The notes: a model not told the origin generated them from the letters alone. A DNA stretch of 64,000 bases from CAYWEM01 sp964457225 (GCA_964457225.1 CAYWEM010000008.1:62001-126000), one strand, 5' to 3'; numbered from the stretch's first letter, positions 40,955-49,101 are shown. Translations and numbers: made by a program.

Positions 40955-42049
40955 ATGAAGAACTTCTATCAGGTTCTGGGCATAGAAAAAAGCGCCAGCC
41001 TGGCTGAAATCAAGAAAGCCTACCGCAAGCTGGCCCGCAAGTATCATCCGGATTTGAACCCGGGCGACAAGGCCGCGGAACAGAGATTCAAGGAAATCAC
41101 CGAAGCTTACGAAGTGCTGAAAGACAGTGAAAAAAGAAAGCAATACGACAATTTCGGCCGGGTCGGGCCGAATTTCAATACCGGCCGCGGTCGCGGGGAT
41201 TTCGAGGGATTCGATTTCTCTTCCAGCGGCGGCAGTACTTTCGGTGACATTTTTGAAACCATTTTCGGCGGAGCCCAGGCCGGCGGTTTTCCGGAAAACG
41301 TTCCCCAGCGCGGAGAAGACCTTCATTACTCGATGAGCCTGAGCTTCATGGATGCCGCCGTGGGTATTGAAACTCCCATCCAGGTTAGCCACAAGGAAGT
41401 CTGCCCGGATTGCGGCGGCCAGGGTGTCAAGGCCGGGGCCGGGAGATCGGCCTGTTCGACCTGCGGAGGCAAGGGCCGGGTTCAGAAACAATCGGGCTTC
41501 ATGAAGTTCAGCAGTCCCTGCCCGGCATGCCGCGGCAGTGGAAGTGCGCCGGGTCCGGCCTGTCCGACCTGTCACGGTGAAGGAAGAATGGAGAAGGTGG
41601 TGCGCATCAGGGTGCGAATCCCGGCCGGGGTTGAAGGCGGCTCCAAGGTGCGTCTGCCGGGCAAGGGGAACAGCGGATTACGCGGAGGTCCGCCCGGCGA
41701 CCTGATCATAACCATCAACGTTACTCCGCACAAGATTTTCCGCCGCCAGGGACAGAACCTGGAAATGGTACTGCCGGTGACCTACGGCGAGGCCGCCCTG
41801 GGGGCCAAGATAGAAGTTCCCACCCTGAGCGGAAACACGGTTTTGAAAGTTCCGCCCGGAACCCTGTCCGGACAAAAACTGCGGCTCAAGGGGCTGGGTT
41901 TTATCAATCCCAAGAGCAAACTTTCCGGAGACATGATCGTGGAAATCAAGATCGTGCCGCCGCCGACCAAGGATTTGCGGGTGCGGGAATTGTTGAAGGA
42001 AATCGAGCGGGTCGCGCCTTACGATCCGCGGCAGGGAATCGCTGAATGA
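40955..42049 (+). CDS. dnaJ: DnaJ co-chaperone
   Basis: The 364-residue protein begins with the J domain (residues 1-65, HPD motif in YHPDLNPGD) followed by a Gly/Phe-rich linker (GGSTFGDIFETIFGGAQ). The zinc domain has four CxxCxGxG repeats: CPDCGGQG, CSTCGGKG, CPACRGSG and CPTCHGEG. The C-terminal substrate domain ends with the usual LPVTYGEAALGAKIEVPT. The layout is that of a full type I DnaJ that stimulates DnaK; dnaK and grpE are not in the window. The gene overlaps hspR by 4 bp (ATGA). Confidence 0.95.
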   Translation: MKNFYQVLGIEKSASLAEIKKAYRKLARKYHPDLNPGDKAAEQRFKEITEAYEVLKDSEKRKQYDNFGRVGPNFNTGRGRGDFEGFDFSSSGGSTFGDIFETIFGGAQAGGFPENVPQRGEDLHYSMSLSFMDAAVGIETPIQVSHKEVCPDCGGQGVKAGAGRSACSTCGGKGRVQKQSGFMKFSSPCPACRGSGSAPGPACPTCHGEGRMEKVVRIRVRIPAGVEGGSKVRLPGKGNSGLRGGPPGDLIITINVTPHKIFRRQGQNLEMVLPVTYGEAALGAKIEVPTLSGNTVLKVPPGTLSGQKLRLKGLGFINPKSKLSGDMIVEIKIVPPPTKDLRVRELLKEIERVAPYDPRQGIAE

Positions 42050-42435
42050 AGGAAAAGACCTATCTCATATCAGCGGTGGCCACCAAGTACAGCATCCACC
42101 CGCAGACCCTGAGACTCTACGAGCGGGAAGGCCTGCTCATTCCTTCCAGGTCCAAGGGCAACACCAGGCTGTACACCGATGAAGACCTGAAAAAACTCGA
42201 ATTCATTCTTACCCTGACCAGGGAAATGGGGGTCAACCTGGCCGGGATAGAAATAGTCTGCAACATGAAAGAAAAAATGGAAAGGATGCAGGATGAGTTC
42301 TCTCGCTTCCTGGAGGAACTGAAGCAGGAGTTTTTCCGCGGTCGCGAAGATGTTTTCGAGCAGAAAAAAAGCGCCATCGTCAAGTTTTCCTCCAGCACTG
42401 TGACCCTTTTCAAGCAGGATGAAAAGAAATCCTGA
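42046..42435 (+). CDS. hspR: MerR-family heat-shock regulator (HspR-like)
   Basis: The 129-residue protein has the MerR winged-helix N-terminus: YLISAVATKYSIHPQTLRLYEREGLL, then SKGNTRLYTDEDLKKLEFI. A C-terminal coiled coil follows (KEKMERMQDEFSRFLEELKQEF). This, with the position right after dnaJ, fits HspR, which represses dnaK/dnaJ operons in several phyla. It overlaps dnaJ by 4 bp and the sigma gene by 17 bp. The classic operator (CTTGAGT-N7-ACTCAAG) was not seen before dnaJ, so direct autorepression here is unproven. Confidence 0.85.
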   Translation: MKEKTYLISAVATKYSIHPQTLRLYEREGLLIPSRSKGNTRLYTDEDLKKLEFILTLTREMGVNLAGIEIVCNMKEKMERMQDEFSRFLEELKQEFFRGREDVFEQKKSAIVKFSSSTVTLFKQDEKKS

Positions 42436-43261
42436 AACCCTGAATTCGCTGCGGCTTTATTTTCAAAGCGTTAAAAGGATCCCGATTCTCAGTCCCGAAG
42501 AAGAAAGAGACCTGATTTCCCGGGCCCAGGCCGGAGAAAGGAAGGCTTTCATAAAACTGATCGTTTCCAACCAGCGCATAGTCATCAAGGAGGCCCTGCG
42601 CTACTGTTTCAAGGACGACAACCTGCTGGACATGATAATGGAAGGCAACAAGGGACTGATCATGGCCTTGCGCAAGTTTGAGCTGGATCGCGGCACCCGG
42701 TTTTTCACCTATGCCCTCTGGTGGGTGCGCAGTGAAATCAGGCGCTTCATTTCCAAGAACCAGAACATAATTTCTCTGCCCGATATCTTTTACAATGATT
42801 ACCTGAAGTTCAAGAAGGCAAATTACCATTTACTGCGAAAACTCGGGCACCAGCCCACGGAAAGCGAACTGGCCGCTTACCTGGAAATACCGCTGAAAAA
42901 AGTGAAAGTGCTGAAAGCGGTGCCGGAAGACGTCGTATCCCTTGACAAAAGCATCAACGACGACAACCATGAAAGCCTGTCGGCGATTCTTCCGGACCAG
43001 ACGGCGGACAACCCGGAGAAAATCCTGATGGGCGTGGCGCTCAATGATCTGCTGGCCGAAGAGCTTGAAGATCTCTCGGAACGCGAAGCCGAGATAATCC
43101 GCCTGCGTTTCGGCTTCCATGGCCGGGATCCGATGAAACTGAGGGAAATCGCCAAGAAACTCAACATGAGCGCCGAAGGGGTCCGGCGCATTGAAATCAA
43201 GGCCCTGGCCAAGATGCGGGCCAAGCTGGCCAAGCAGGGAATTTACGGAGTGCTCAATTGA
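42419..43261 (+). CDS. Sigma-70 family factor (sigma-32/group 3-like)
   Basis: The 280-residue protein lacks region 1.1. It has region 1.2 (NSLRLYFQSVKRIPILSPEEERDLI), region 2 (LLDMIMEGNKGLIMALRKFELDRGTRFFTYALWWVRSEIRRFISKN, with the FTYALWWVRSEIRR -10 reading helix), region 3 and region 4 (LREIAKKLNMSAEGVRRIEIKALAKM). The size and the dnaJ-hspR context suggest an alternative, possibly heat-shock, sigma factor. It overlaps hspR by 17 bp and the DnaC-like gene by 4 bp. Confidence 0.92.
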   Translation: MKRNPETLNSLRLYFQSVKRIPILSPEEERDLISRAQAGERKAFIKLIVSNQRIVIKEALRYCFKDDNLLDMIMEGNKGLIMALRKFELDRGTRFFTYALWWVRSEIRRFISKNQNIISLPDIFYNDYLKFKKANYHLLRKLGHQPTESELAAYLEIPLKKVKVLKAVPEDVVSLDKSINDDNHESLSAILPDQTADNPEKILMGVALNDLLAEELEDLSEREAEIIRLRFGFHGRDPMKLREIAKKLNMSAEGVRRIEIKALAKMRAKLAKQGIYGVLN

Positions 43262-43968
43262 AAGCGAAAGAATGCCAAGCATGCCGGGGCAGCGGCTGGA
43301 TTTTCAGCGAAGAAAACGGAATCGAAAGAGTACGGGTCTGCAACTGCCGGAAACTGGAATCTTTCCTGGCCGGCAGTGAACGGGCCAACATCCCGGTTCG
43401 CTTTTCCGGGGTTGAATTGAAAAGCTTTTTCCCGGACCAGGAACAGCCCAGCCAGAACAAGGTCCTGCAGGCCGCCTCTGATTTTGTGCGTGATTACCCG
43501 GCCGTTTCAGGCGGGCTCTTACTGCAGGGACCGACCGGGACCGGCAAGACCAGGATTCTCTGCTCCATGGCCAATGAATTGCTGAAAAAGGGTTTTTCCG
43601 ACCTGCTCTACTTCGACTGGAACGACCTGGTGCGCGATTCCCGGGGCAGCGAGGATGCCGCCGGCCGCCGGGATTTCAATTACTTTTTCAGCCTGTTCCA
43701 GCGACTGGCGGAAGTGGAACTGCTCATCCTGGACGAGCTGGGTTCGGCGCGCCTGACGCCCTGGCTGGAAGAGAACCTGTTTTTCCTGGTCAACCGGCGT
43801 TACAACAACAACCGGATCACCTTGTTCGCCAGCAATTTTTTCGATGAGCGTTTGAACAACGAGGAACTGCTGGTGGAAAGAATAGGAGCCCGGGCGCGCA
43901 GCCGCATCTACGAGATGACCAGGGTGCTGGTCGTCCAGGGCTTCGACTATCGCCAGCGTTACAGGTAA
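43258..43968 (+). CDS. DnaC/IstB-type AAA+ ATPase with N-terminal zinc motif
   Basis: The start TTG 43258 overlaps the sigma stop (TTGA). The 236-residue protein begins with a zinc-binding CQACRGSGW ... CNC motif, then AAA+ Walker A LLLQGPTGTGKTRIL near residue 90, Walker B LLILDELGS and sensor region ITLFASNFFDERLNNEELLVERIGARARSRI. This is the DnaC/DnaI helicase-loader fold, with an N-terminal CxxCxGxGW typical of the family. It is the last gene of the dnaJ operon. A replication role is plausible, but stress-linked functions cannot be excluded. Confidence 0.85.
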   Translation: MKAKECQACRGSGWIFSEENGIERVRVCNCRKLESFLAGSERANIPVRFSGVELKSFFPDQEQPSQNKVLQAASDFVRDYPAVSGGLLLQGPTGTGKTRILCSMANELLKKGFSDLLYFDWNDLVRDSRGSEDAAGRRDFNYFFSLFQRLAEVELLILDELGSARLTPWLEENLFFLVNRRYNNNRITLFASNFFDERLNNEELLVERIGARARSRIYEMTRVLVVQGFDYRQRYR

Positions 43969-43985
43969 TCCGGTTCAGCTCGGTT

Positions 43986-44912
43986 TCAGCGGTTGACCTG
44001 GAAGGTGCGGTCTCCTTTTTTGAAGAAAGCGGCTATCTGGTTGGCCGCGGCTATGGCGGCGTTGATGTTGGCTTCCTCGGTCTGGGCGCCCATTTTCTTG
44101 GCCGTGAAAATGAAGCGGTCAGGGAAACTGGCCGCGATTTCATCCTTGCAGGCCGGGGCCACGTCGGAACCGTATTTGAAACCCGGTTTTTCGGCGAAAA
44201 TCTTCAGCAGGGAAGGTTCATCGATTATTTCGGCCCGGGCGGTATTGATCAGCACGGCTCCGGGTTTGAGCAGGGAAAGCAGTTCGAAGTTGATGGATCC
44301 AGTGGTTTCCTTGGTCTTGGGCAGGTGCAGGGAGAGATAATCGCTTTCCCGGTACAGGTCCTGCACCCGGTCCAGCGGCCTGACCCCGTCTGCTTTCATC
44401 TTGTCGGCCGGCACGTACGGGTCGAAGCCGATGATTTCCATGCCGAACCCCCCGGCGATCAGGGCCATGCAGCGCCCGATATTTCCGTAAGCGTGCAGGC
44501 CGATGGTCTTGCCCCGCAGCTCGGTCCCGGATTTGCCGGCAAAACCTTTGCGGGCCAGGTAGAGCATCATGCTGAAGGCCAGCTCGGCCACGGCGTTGGC
44601 GTTCTGGCCCGGGGTGTTCATGGCGACTATGCCTTTGGCGCTGGCTGCATTCAGGTCGATGTTGTCGTAGCCGGCCCCGGCCCGGACCACGATCTGCAGT
44701 TTTTCCGCGGCCGCGATCACTTCGGCGTCAACCAGGTCACTGCGGATGATCAGGGCTTCGGCGTCTTTCACCGCGTTCAGCAGTTGACTCTTTTCGCTGT
44801 AGGATTCCAGCAGGGCGCAGTCGAACCCTTCCCGCTTGCAGATTTCGCTGATCCGGTCAACGGCGATTTTTGCAAAGGGTTTTTCGGTGGCAACCAGTAT
44901 TTTTTTTGACAT
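43986..44912 (-). CDS. D-3-phosphoglycerate dehydrogenase-like oxidoreductase
   Basis: The 308-residue protein has the D-2-hydroxyacid dehydrogenase layout: RAGAGYDNIDLNAA, Rossmann GKTIGLHAYGNIGRCMALI, LSLHLPKTKETTGS, INTARAEIIDEPSL with the catalytic Arg, and a C-terminal MGAQTEEANINAA. The usual catalytic histidine of the TPHxGxxT motif is replaced: the sequence reads TAKKMGAQT. Short SerA-type proteins without an ACT domain but with an AKKMGAQT motif are a recognised variant. No other serine gene is adjacent. A good promoter and CAGGAGG lie upstream. Confidence 0.82.
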   Translation of the reverse strand: MSKKILVATEKPFAKIAVDRISEICKREGFDCALLESYSEKSQLLNAVKDAEALIIRSDLVDAEVIAAAEKLQIVVRAGAGYDNIDLNAASAKGIVAMNTPGQNANAVAELAFSMMLYLARKGFAGKSGTELRGKTIGLHAYGNIGRCMALIAGGFGMEIIGFDPYVPADKMKADGVRPLDRVQDLYRESDYLSLHLPKTKETTGSINFELLSLLKPGAVLINTARAEIIDEPSLLKIFAEKPGFKYGSDVAPACKDEIAASFPDRFIFTAKKMGAQTEEANINAAIAAANQIAAFFKKGDRTFQVNR

Positions 44913-44937
44913 TCATCCTCCTGATTTATGTTGCTTC

Positions 44938-44967
44938 ATTCTATAGAAAGAAAGAGATGCTTGTCAA
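44938..44967 (-). promoter_or_regulatory. Promoter of the SerA-like gene
   Basis: TTGACA (44962-44967), 18 bp, TAGAAT (44938-44943). The TGA within this -35 box is also the likely stop codon of the ligase-like gene upstream. Confidence 0.6.
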
Positions 44968-46482
44968 CTCAGGCTTTGTTCCGCCCTGCCCCTGGTCCAG
45001 AGAATCGCCAGCAGGGCGTAGGCGGTCATGGCGAAGCTCTGGGTTTCCAGCCAGTAAAAAAAGAAAGAGGCGCTCAGAATGAACAGAGACAGGTAGAGGG
45101 CGGCCCGGCCCGGCCCGGGGATCGGCCGGTCGGCCCCCGGGCGGCCGGGCCCGGCGGCTGAGGTTCAGGAAAAAGTACAGCAGCAGCAGCAAACCGATCA
45201 GCCCGGTTTCATGCCAGACGGCCAGCAGGGTGCTTTTACTGCTGAACAGGTTGCCGGTTCGGTAGGCCTCTACTTTCAGGAGCTCCTGGTACTGCAACTG
45301 CTGTCGGGTATAAACGGGCTCAAGCCAGGCATCCAGCCAGGGAAGTCCGGCCCAAAGGCCGGCGAAGCTCCGGATGTTTTTTCCCTCGGCCAGGTAGTGT
45401 TTCAGGTTGGCGGCCTTGCTGATGAAAGTGCCGGGACCTGTGCCGATGATGAATTTCACCGGGTCTGCGGCCAGGCGTCCGGCGCCCAGCCGAACCAGCC
45501 TGATCTTGGGGCTGGCGAAAAAGGCAGCGGATATTTTGGGTAATTGAAAATACTCCAGGTTGGCGTGGTGGGCCGACAGCGGCAGTTTGCCGGGAGTGAA
45601 AAAAATCCAGTAGGAGAAGACGGCGGCCAGCAGGCCCAGGAGCGCCAGCGACCAGGCCGGCCGGCGGATGAGATGCAGCAGGCAGATGAGCAGGCCGAAA
45701 AAGGAAATCAGGACCAGGAATTGCTTGGCGTCGTTGAAGAAAAACACAAGCGGAGTGCTGATCAGAATGAGCAGGTGCCGGCCTTTTTTTTGGGCAGGTT
45801 TTTTTCCGGCCAGGGCCAGCAGTGAAAGGATGAAGGCCAGGGAAGCCAGGGCGGCGGCGAAATGCGATTTGCCGGTGCCCCCGCCGTAAAGGTCGATGTG
45901 CAGGTCGGGCAGCAGCAGTAACTGCAATACTATCAGGCAGTTGTTCAGCAGAACCGTCCAAGTGAAGAAATTCAGCAGCCGCCCGGTGCCGCCGGACTCA
46001 GCCTGGCTGAAGAAGAGGGAGAAATAGGTGAAGGGCAGGAAGAAAGTCAGCAGGAAAAAAGGCAGGGAAAGCGGGTTGAATTCGCTGAACTGGTTCACCG
46101 CGAAAGAAAAGAAACTCCAGCCCAGCAGCAGGTAGATTGGTTTCAGGGGGGAGGAAAAGGGCGGGAGCAGTCGGCGCCGGAACAGCAGTACGGTCAGCAG
46201 GATGAACAGGAAATGAAGCAGGTAGTCGATGGTGAAGGGAATGAACAGGGCCAGCTGCAGGTAGCGGGTATTATCCCGGCAGAGGTAAAAAAACAGGCCC
46301 AGACCGAGCAGGCCCAGGATGAGGATGACGCGGATCAGCAGACCGGCCGGCTTAGGCTGAAAACCGGTCAGGCCGGTGCCCAGCAAGAGGACCAGCAGCA
46401 TGCCGGCGGCGTAGAGCCGGTTGTACCTTGGTGATGCGGCCTGCCGGCAGGATGCCTGGAACAGATCGGCCAAAACTTTCAT
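44964..46482 (-). CDS. O-antigen ligase/polymerase-like membrane protein with apparent frameshift
   Basis: ATG 46480-46482 follows a TTGACA/CATAAT promoter by 6 nt. The protein has about 10-12 membrane helices and a periplasmic loop with IGTGPGTFISKAANLKHYLAEG, like WaaL/Wzy-family proteins. After LNLSRRARPPGG (about 45131-45140) the frame runs into a low-complexity Pro/Arg/Gly tail. Reading one base further restores a normal last helix, ALYLSLFILSASFFFYW ... AMTAYALLAILWTRG, to TGA 44964-44966. The shift lies at a run of five Gs. It is either a sequencing or assembly error or a real mutation. Other parts of the gene look intact. Not part of the 1-12 kb locus. Confidence 0.7.
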
Positions 46483-46488
46483 GCAGAG

Positions 46489-46518
46489 ATTATGAACCGG
46501 GGAAGACCTTGCTGTCAA
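46489..46518 (-). promoter_or_regulatory. Promoter, predicted leaderless start of the ligase-like gene
   Basis: TTGACA (46513-46518), 18 bp, CATAAT (46489-46494), then 6 nt to the ATG at 46482. Confidence 0.65.
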
Positions 46519-46562
46519 GAAAGGGTTTGCTGAAACGGGGGCCGATTCCGGGTTGGGTTTTT

Positions 46563-47552
46563 CTACAGGAAGTTGTGCAGGCCGGCGGCCCGGGCCTGGT
46601 CCATGGCCCGGCGGAATTCCCTGACGGTAATGCCGCGGGCCAGCTCGGGATACTTTTTGGCCAGGTAGGCTGGCCGGTACTGGCCCATGATGTTGACGTA
46701 AGTGTGCGGACTTATATCCCGGGCCAGGAATTCGGCGAAACCGGCGGTGCCGGCTATTTCATCGGGCAGAACCAGGTGGCGGACCAGCAGGCCGTACCGG
46801 GCCAGGCCCCGGTCGTCGATTTTCAGCTGGCCGACCTGGCGATGCATTTCCTTGAGCGCGGCCCGGGCTTTTTCCGGGTAATCGGCCGCGCCCTGGGAAT
46901 AGCGGGCGCCGTACTCGCCGTCGTCGTACTTGTAGTCCGGCATGTAGATGTCGATGATCCCCTCGAGCAGGCGCAGGGTTTCCACTTTTTCGTAACCCCC
47001 GGTATTGTAGACCGTGGGGATGGAGAGGCCGCGGCCGGCGGCCAGGTCAAGGGCGCTGACTATGGCCGGCAGGAAGTGGGTGGGGGTTACCAGGTTGATG
47101 TTGTGACAGCCCCGTTTCTGCAGGCGGATCATTTCATCGGCCAGTCCCTGCGGGCTGACCAGGTAGCCTGAGCCCTTGTGCGAAATGTCCCAGTTCTGGC
47201 AGTAGATGCAGAGCAGACTGCAGTGGCTGAAAAAAATCGTTCCCGAACCACGACTCCCGACCAGGGGTTTTTCCTCGCCGAAATGCGGAAAGGCGGAGGA
47301 AATCCTGGCCCGGGCCGGGGCCGAACAGTCTCCCTTTTTCCCCCGGCGCCGGTTGGCATCGCATTCCCTTGGACAGAGGCGACAGGAGGAAAGCTGGTCG
47401 TTCAACTCGGCGGCCCTTTTTTTCAGCTCTCCCGAACGCTGGAGTTCCAGGTAGGCCGGCGGCCGGACCGGCTCAGTACCGGTCACCGTTTCCCTGAGTA
47501 TCAGCGGCAGGCTGAGACTGCTTTTCAGGAAAGATCTTCTGTTCAGTGCCAT
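46563..47552 (-). CDS. PflX-like radical SAM protein with Tat-type N-terminus
   Basis: The start ATG 47550-47552 gives a 329-residue protein. It carries the radical SAM CxxxCxxC cluster as CSLLCIYCQN (residues about 112-121), an earlier CRLCPRECDANRR cysteine set, and the PflX/COG1313-type sequence NINLVTPTHFLPAIV, IYMPDYKYDDGEYGARY and SPHTYVNIMGQYRPAY. Ahead of it is an unusual 40-residue extension with a twin-arginine-like signal: LNRRSFLKSSLSLPLIL. A TATAAT lies 7 nt before the ATG. The glycyl-radical partner is not in the window. Radical SAM activity is near-certain; export is uncertain. Confidence 0.85.
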   Translation of the reverse strand: MALNRRSFLKSSLSLPLILRETVTGTEPVRPPAYLELQRSGELKKRAAELNDQLSSCRLCPRECDANRRRGKKGDCSAPARARISSAFPHFGEEKPLVGSRGSGTIFFSHCSLLCIYCQNWDISHKGSGYLVSPQGLADEMIRLQKRGCHNINLVTPTHFLPAIVSALDLAAGRGLSIPTVYNTGGYEKVETLRLLEGIIDIYMPDYKYDDGEYGARYSQGAADYPEKARAALKEMHRQVGQLKIDDRGLARYGLLVRHLVLPDEIAGTAGFAEFLARDISPHTYVNIMGQYRPAYLAKKYPELARGITVREFRRAMDQARAAGLHNFL

Positions 47553-47559
47553 ATATATA

Positions 47560-47587
47560 ATTATATTTAATAATATCGGCAATCCAA
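47560..47587 (-). promoter_or_regulatory. Putative promoter of the PflX-like gene
   Basis: TATAAT (47560-47565) with TTGGAT (47582-47587) 16 bp upstream, 7 nt before the ATG. Confidence 0.45.
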
Positions 47588-47597
47588 TCACCGGAGG

Positions 47598-47626
47598 TTG
47601 ATTTTCGGCCGGTCTCGTATGATAAT
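47598..47626 (+). promoter_or_regulatory. Putative promoter of the Yip1-like gene
   Basis: TTGATT (47598-47603), 17 bp, GATAAT (47621-47626), with GGAGG before ATG 47673. It is divergent to the PflX-like gene promoter. Confidence 0.45.
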
Positions 47627-47672
47627 GAGACGGACAACGCATAGGAAAAGCGCGCTGCGTGCTGGAGGCAAA

Positions 47673-48365
47673 ATGAGCGAATTCTGGAAGGTTTGGCCGG
47701 CCGTATTCACTGCTCCCGGTCCGGCCCTGGCCCGGTTGAGGGCACAGCGGGCCTGGCCGGCGGCCCTGTTGCTGCTGGTGCTGGCCACCGCCCTGTTCAG
47801 CTTCATGACCTTTCCCATTCAGAAGGCGGACCAGGCGGAAATGATCAGGGAATCACGCCTGGCCGAGCAATTCACCCTGGATCAACTGGAGAGTATGTCC
47901 CGGGTTACTCCGGGCCAGCGGTATTTCAGCATGTTCTGGTCCGGCCTGGTGCTGACCCTGGTGCTGGTGTTCGGCACTTTCTTCGTTTACCTTTTTTACA
48001 AGGTGGCCGGCACTGAAGGATTGTATTCGGATTATTTCACCCTTTTCGCCAATGCCTCCCTGATCGACGTGCTGGCCGGGGGTGCGGTGCGCACCCTGCT
48101 GACCCTGCTCAAGGGATCAACCCAGGTTTCCACCAGCCTGGCCCTCCTGGCTCCAGGTTTGGAGAAGAGCAGTATGACCTACCTGGTGCTCTCCCAGTTT
48201 GATTTTTTCTCTCTCTGGTTCATGTTCGCCCTGGCCGTGGGAATTGCCGCCGGCCTGGGCCTGAGCGAGAAAAAAAGCCTGGTGATAATGGCTTTTTACT
48301 TTGCTTTCAAGGCCAGTATCGTCGTGCTGTTTTCCTACCTGAGTCTGCGCCTGCTGGGTATCTGA
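47673..48365 (+). CDS. Yip1-domain integral membrane protein
   Basis: The start ATG 47673 follows GGAGG; a longer frame begins within the upstream promoter region. The 230-residue protein has five hydrophobic spans (ALLLLVLATALFSFMTF, FWSGLVLTLVLVFGTFFVYLFY, LIDVLAGGAVRTLLTLL, FFSLWFMFALAVGIAAGLGL, FYFAFKASIVVLFSYLSL) and the FWxVFTAPGxALAxL opening typical of bacterial Yip1/YIF1-type proteins. Their function in bacteria is poorly known. No partner gene is obvious. Confidence 0.75.
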   Translation: MSEFWKVWPAVFTAPGPALARLRAQRAWPAALLLLVLATALFSFMTFPIQKADQAEMIRESRLAEQFTLDQLESMSRVTPGQRYFSMFWSGLVLTLVLVFGTFFVYLFYKVAGTEGLYSDYFTLFANASLIDVLAGGAVRTLLTLLKGSTQVSTSLALLAPGLEKSSMTYLVLSQFDFFSLWFMFALAVGIAAGLGLSEKKSLVIMAFYFAFKASIVVLFSYLSLRLLGI

Positions 48366-48388
48366 CCCCAGGCTTTTCGCGCCGGGTT

Positions 48389-48901
48389 TCAGTGGTGGTG
48401 GTGATCGGCCTCTGAATCGGCGAAGGTCTTGTGCCTGGTGCCGGCCGGATGCTCGGGGGGTCCGTAAATCGAGTAGACCTTAAGGTCTTTTTCACCCGTG
48501 TTGAGGACGTTGTGCCAGTAGCCGGCCGGGATGAAAACGGCCCAGTCGTCTTCCACTTCCTGCACGTAATTCAGTTCTTCCTTGTTTTTACCCATCAGCA
48601 CTCGGCCCCTACCCTGTTCGATCCTGATGAACTGGTCGATGTCCGGATGCATTTCCAGGCCTATTTCCCCGCCGGGCGGAATCGACATCACGGTCAACTG
48701 CAGGTAAGTACCGGTCCAGCGCGCCTGGCGGAAATCGTTGTTCTCCAGGGTGAGTTTCTCGATGTCCACCACCCAGGGGGTTTTCCCGGTGTCTTCAGCT
48801 TTTTCCCCGTGTTTGTCCGGTGCGGCCGTGATGCCGATGCCGACCAGGAGACAGGCCAGGCATAAAGCCAGGGTTACTTTTCTCAGTTTGATTTTTTTCA
48901 T
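48389..48901 (-). CDS. Secreted cupin-domain protein
   Basis: The ATG 48899-48901 follows AGAGGAGG. The 170-residue product has a signal peptide (LRKVTLALCLACLLVGIGITAA) and a cupin barrel with PGGEIGLEMHPDIDQFIRIEQGRGRVLMG and VFIPAGYWHNVLNTG; the His and Glu residues bind the metal. The C-terminus ends in four consecutive histidines. A promoter-spaced ATG lies 75 bp upstream at 48974-48976 in the same frame, with an intact -35/-10 pair, so a longer product (195 residues) may also be made. The natural product or role is unknown. Confidence 0.82.
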   Translation of the reverse strand: MKKIKLRKVTLALCLACLLVGIGITAAPDKHGEKAEDTGKTPWVVDIEKLTLENNDFRQARWTGTYLQLTVMSIPPGGEIGLEMHPDIDQFIRIEQGRGRVLMGKNKEELNYVQEVEDDWAVFIPAGYWHNVLNTGEKDLKVYSIYGPPEHPAGTRHKTFADSEADHHHH

Positions 48902-48982
48902 TTTCAGCCTCCTCTTTGCCTTGCAGAGGCCGTTACTTTGAGTCCGCCCGGGGGCGGTCGGCCCCTGAATCATCATGTTTGC

Positions 48983-49011
48983 AGTTTAGGAAACACCGGA
49001 ACAATTGTCAA
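48983..49011 (-). promoter_or_regulatory. Promoter upstream of the cupin gene
   Basis: TTGACA (49006-49011), 17 bp, TAAACT (48983-48988), then 6 nt and an in-frame ATG at 48976. The main ATG at 48901 has its own ribosome binding site. Confidence 0.65.
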
Positions 49012-49069
49012 ATCATGCGCCGGAGTCTTCATGAGCAGCCCTGATTTCCCGTCTAAATCTTTGGAAAAG

Positions 49070-49101
49070 GGAAAGGGTGAGCGTTGATTCACCCGTTTCC
49101 C
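49070..49101. repeat. Strong hairpin between cupin and GNAT genes
   Basis: GGGAAAGGGTGA and TCACCC/TTTCCC form a 12-bp stem with one bulged base and an 8-base loop. It lacks a T-tract and so is not a classic terminator. It lies partly in the inverted repeat copy at 49081. Confidence 0.5.
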
